Origin: an uncultured Collinsella sp.
GTDB lineage: Bacteria; Actinomycetota; Coriobacteriia; Coriobacteriales; Coriobacteriaceae
Assembly (NCBI GenBank): GCA_902490245.1
Contig: CABUDB010000006.1
Location: 1-17,987 of the forward strand
Reading direction: 5' to 3'
DNA: 17,987 nt
In this document: positions 15,647 to 17,987 of the stretch, piece by piece
How the letters are laid out: every line of letters starts with the position of its first letter
Numbering within the stretch: the first letter of the stretch is position 1
The notes under the pieces: model-generated
The model's database searches: none
Told to the model about the DNA's origin: nothing
The model's input: the letters and a program-made list of their open reading frames with translations, nothing else
Program-made: the position numbers and the translations under genes

Positions 15647-17764
15647 ATGGCATCTGCTGCTGAGCGTAACGGTCGCGCCGTGGTGACCACATGCGGGGGA
15701 TGCTATGCCGATTGCGCCTTTGCGGCACGCGTTGAGGACGGTCGCGTGGTGGCCGAGTTGCCGGTTGTGGGGCATCCGTGCGCGGCGCGTGCCCTGTGCG
15801 CCCGCGGGCGGCATCGCCTGGACATGCCGTTTGACGAGCGCGACCGGATTTTGCATCCCATGCGCCGCCGTCGTGATGGCTCGGGGTTCGATGCGATTAC
15901 CTGGGACGAGGCGTTTTCGGAGATCGCGGCGCGCCTTTTGGGGATTGTTGACGAGCACGGGCCTCGTGCGCTGGGCATGACGCTCGGCGTACCCTCGTTC
16001 GACCGCTACTGGGCGTATCGTTTTATGCATGCGCTGGGCTCGCCCAACGTATACGGTGCCGACGGCGCCTGCGAGGTAAGCCGTCTCACCGGTTGGGAGC
16101 ACAGCTTGGGCTACAGCCCCGCCTCTGACCTGGCGCATACCGATTGCATCATGTACTTGGGGCGTTCCATTGTTGATTCGTCGACGATGGGGGCCGTTGA
16201 TGTGCTCAACGATGCGCGCTGGCGCGGGGCGAAGATCATCGTGGTTGACCCCCGGCGCAGCGGCTCGGCCGCGCTTGCCGACCGCTGGCTGCGCGTACGC
16301 CCGGGCTGTGACCTGGCCTTGCTGCTGGGCATTGCGCATGTGCTCATTGCCGAGGACTTGTACGACCACGAGTTTGTTGCCCGCTATACCACGGGCTTTG
16401 ACGAGCTGGCGCAGGCGGCCCGTGCTTGGACGCCCGAGTGGGCCGAGTCGATGTGCGACGTGCCGGCCGCAGAGATTGTCGCGACGGCGCGCGATTTGGC
16501 TGCCGCCGCGCCTGCCGCTGTGGTGGATGCGGGCTTTCATGGTGGCATCGGTATCGCGTATGCCAATAGCACCCAGACCGCGCGCGCTATCTGCTTGGTC
16601 GATGTGCTGCTGGGCTGTATTGGACATGTAGGCGGCGCGCTCAATCCGCCCACACCGCTTGCGCTGGGCGACTTGGACCCCGCGCGTTTTGCGACGCCGT
16701 TAACGCCGCGTGAGCCCAAGCTGGGGTCCGAGCGCTATCCACTGGTCGATCCGGTGCGCGGCCTGTGCACGACCATCGGTCAGTCGATTCTTGCCGGCGA
16801 TTTGCGTGGACTCATCGTCTATGCCAGTAACCCCGGTGCGGGCTATGGCAATGCGCAGGCTTGGTTGAGTATTTTGCAGCAGCTCGACTTGCTCGTGACG
16901 ATTGATATTCGCTGGTCCGAGACGGCGCGTGCTTCTGACTTTGTGCTGCCCGACGTGACGTATCTTGAGGCCGACCGCGGCGTGGGAACGGTGATAGGCA
17001 CCAACGATGCGCGCCTGCTCTACCGCAATGCCGTGCTGCCCGTGCTGCATGACGACACGCGTCCCGGTCGGGAGATTTTTGCCGGGTTGGCGCAGGCGTG
17101 TGGCGCGGGCGAGTACTTTCGGTTTACGTCCGACGACCTGGCGGCTGCCCAGGTGGCGCCGTTTGGAATTGACCTCGCTGCGCTCAAGGAGCGCGGCTGG
17201 GCCGACACGGGTGTTGCGCTGCCGTCGCGTACGGGCGAGCCGGTGATCCCCTTGAACGGCGGCAGGATCGCGCTGGCAAGCGACGTATGGGAGCGCGCCG
17301 GTCTGGGTCGCGTGCCCAACTGGATCGCGCCCATGGTGGAGCCTGGCCCGGGGATGTTTCGCCTCATTAGCGGCAACCGTCCCTTTGAGTCGCACACCTC
17401 GCGAAGGCTTGCAGCCCAAGGTGCCGCCGAGGCTGGGTCGGACCTGGATGCCGTGCAGATGAATGCCGATGCTGCTGCGCACATGGGCATCGCCGACGGC
17501 GAGGTCGTCGAGCTTGTGAGCGATATGGGCCGCGACCGCGTGCGCGTGGAGACGACGCCCTATCTGCATCCGGCGTGCATCTTTACGTCGGCTGCTCCCG
17601 GTGGGCGTTCGTTTGGCACCGGCGCGGATGGCGCCCAAGCGCTCGGCGTTGGCCCGCTCGACCATACGCCGTTACGTTGGGACCCGTTGACGGGCGCCGC
17701 GCTCACCCAGGAAAACGCCGTTCGCGTGGAAAAGATTGTCGCGCGCGGGGATAATGACGAGTAA
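15647..17764 (+). CDS. Cytoplasmic molybdopterin oxidoreductase, DMSO reductase family, substrate unknown
   Basis: This 705-aa enzyme has a full bis-MGD oxidoreductase fold. The N-terminal [4Fe-4S] ligands are C16, C19 and C23 in TTCGGCYADC and probably C51 in LCARGR (C45 is an alternative). R53 takes the place of the usual Lys. ITWDEAFSEIAARL, KIIVVDPRRSGSA and RWSETARASDFVLPDVTYLE are family motifs, and the last 130 residues form the dinucleotide-binding domain (SGNRPFESHTSRR). C143 in DGACEVSRLTG lies where FdhF has Sec and is the likely Mo ligand, so it belongs nearer to the Phs/Psr (sulfur-compound) branch than to Sec formate dehydrogenase. There is no Tat signal and no adjacent Fe-S or membrane subunit. 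AAGGGG at 15633-15638 supports the ATG. It lies after the terminator and needs its own promoter. Substrate is not assignable. Confidence 0.85.
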   Translation: MASAAERNGRAVVTTCGGCYADCAFAARVEDGRVVAELPVVGHPCAARALCARGRHRLDMPFDERDRILHPMRRRRDGSGFDAITWDEAFSEIAARLLGIVDEHGPRALGMTLGVPSFDRYWAYRFMHALGSPNVYGADGACEVSRLTGWEHSLGYSPASDLAHTDCIMYLGRSIVDSSTMGAVDVLNDARWRGAKIIVVDPRRSGSAALADRWLRVRPGCDLALLLGIAHVLIAEDLYDHEFVARYTTGFDELAQAARAWTPEWAESMCDVPAAEIVATARDLAAAAPAAVVDAGFHGGIGIAYANSTQTARAICLVDVLLGCIGHVGGALNPPTPLALGDLDPARFATPLTPREPKLGSERYPLVDPVRGLCTTIGQSILAGDLRGLIVYASNPGAGYGNAQAWLSILQQLDLLVTIDIRWSETARASDFVLPDVTYLEADRGVGTVIGTNDARLLYRNAVLPVLHDDTRPGREIFAGLAQACGAGEYFRFTSDDLAAAQVAPFGIDLAALKERGWADTGVALPSRTGEPVIPLNGGRIALASDVWERAGLGRVPNWIAPMVEPGPGMFRLISGNRPFESHTSRRLAAQGAAEAGSDLDAVQMNADAAAHMGIADGEVVELVSDMGRDRVRVETTPYLHPACIFTSAAPGGRSFGTGADGAQALGVGPLDHTPLRWDPLTGAALTQENAVRVEKIVARGDNDE

Positions 17765-17816
17765 TTGACTCAGCTGATGTATTCGACTGATCCACGTTTC
17801 TTTTGAAAGGCCGCAC

Positions 17817-17987
17817 ATGAGCGATAGCCAGAACATGTCCGATGAGGTGCGCGCCCGCCTGCGCGCCATTCCTTCCGTCAACGAGCTGCTTGCCGAGTGG
17901 CCGGTGGTGAAGGCGGTGGGGGAGACCTGCGAATGTTGGGGGAAATACAACAAAGGAGAAGAAACACACATGGCAAGTCGTTATGAA
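17817..17987 (+). CDS. selA: N-terminal fragment of selenocysteine synthase SelA, running off the window and possibly broken
   Basis: SelA converts Ser-tRNA(Sec) to Sec-tRNA(Sec), which FdhF requires. Codons 1-39 from the ATG at 17817, with GAAAGG at 17805-17810, include RARLRAIPSVNELLAEWPVV, the typical SelA N-terminal domain start. After GETC (about 17931) the sequence stops resembling SelA and becomes A-rich. It then contains AAAGGAG (17952-17958) and an in-frame ATG at 17970 (MASRYE), as if a different gene starts there. No stop is seen before the window end. It may be a deletion, a pseudogene or an assembly join. The identification rests on about 35 residues. Position next to a Sec-containing FdhF supports it. 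Confidence 0.55.
   Translation, partial: MSDSQNMSDEVRARLRAIPSVNELLAEWPVVKAVGETCECWGKYNKGEETHMASRYE
17970..17987 (+). CDS. Possible start of another gene (first six codons)
   Basis: ATG at 17970 (MASRYE) follows AAAGGAG (17952-17958) and an A-rich leader typical of an intergenic region. It is in the same frame as the selA-like fragment, so it could also be an internal Met. Six codons do not allow a family assignment. Confidence 0.3.

Noticed and set aside
17765..17793. TTGACT just after the molybdoenzyme stop as a -35 box for selA
   Set aside because: No acceptable -10 hexamer lies 16-18 bases downstream.

Overview
The window carries an almost complete formate hydrogenlyase (FHL) locus, all on the + strand. 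The DNA is GC-rich. The genes are tightly packed with GC-rich wobble codons, nearly all with good Shine-Dalgarno sites. The combination of a Hyf-type hydrogenase-4 complex with a selenocysteine formate dehydrogenase in DNA of this composition suggests a gut Coriobacteriia (Actinomycetota), most likely Collinsella or a close relative. That taxonomic call is inference; no rRNA or housekeeping marker is present.

Layout. Bases 1-108 are a leader with a 16-bp palindrome. Bases 109-627 encode a HydN-like ferredoxin with four [4Fe-4S] clusters. Bases 703-2925 encode formate dehydrogenase H (fdhF), read through an in-frame UGA at codon 140 with a recognisable SECIS hairpin. A strong GC hairpin plus T-rich run (2947-2989) separates fdhF from the hydrogenase block. 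That block runs hyfA, hyfB, hyfC, hyfD, hyfE, hyfF, hyfG, hyfH, hyfI, hyfJ/hycH (3004-14142), then the maturation protease hycI and the formate channel focA. It ends at an intrinsic terminator (15547-15582). A second unit starts with a DMSO-reductase-family molybdopterin oxidoreductase that has cysteine as its putative Mo ligand (15647-17764). It is followed by the start of what looks like selA, whose similarity stops after about 39 codons close to the window end.

How it works together. FocA moves formate. FdhF oxidises formate to CO2, and electrons pass through the HycB/HydN-type ferredoxin subunits, then HyfH and HyfI, to the NiFe site in HyfG, where H2 is made. HyfB, HyfD and HyfF (antiporter-like, each with the key Glu/Lys residues), HyfC (NuoH-like) and HyfE form the membrane arm expected to couple this to ion translocation. 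HyfJ/HycH and HycI mature the large subunit, which still carries its cleavable C-terminal tail. A selA next to the locus would supply the selenocysteine that FdhF needs. Gene order from hyfA to hyfJ matches the E. coli hyf operon. The additions are a dedicated hycI, an adjacent fdhF/hydN pair and focA. No FhlA/HyfR-type regulator, hyp genes, selB, selC or selD are in the window.

The most notable observations are the self-contained FHL module, the Sec codon with its SECIS, the hairpin between fdhF and hyfA, the orphan cytoplasmic molybdoenzyme, and the apparently broken or chimeric selA end.
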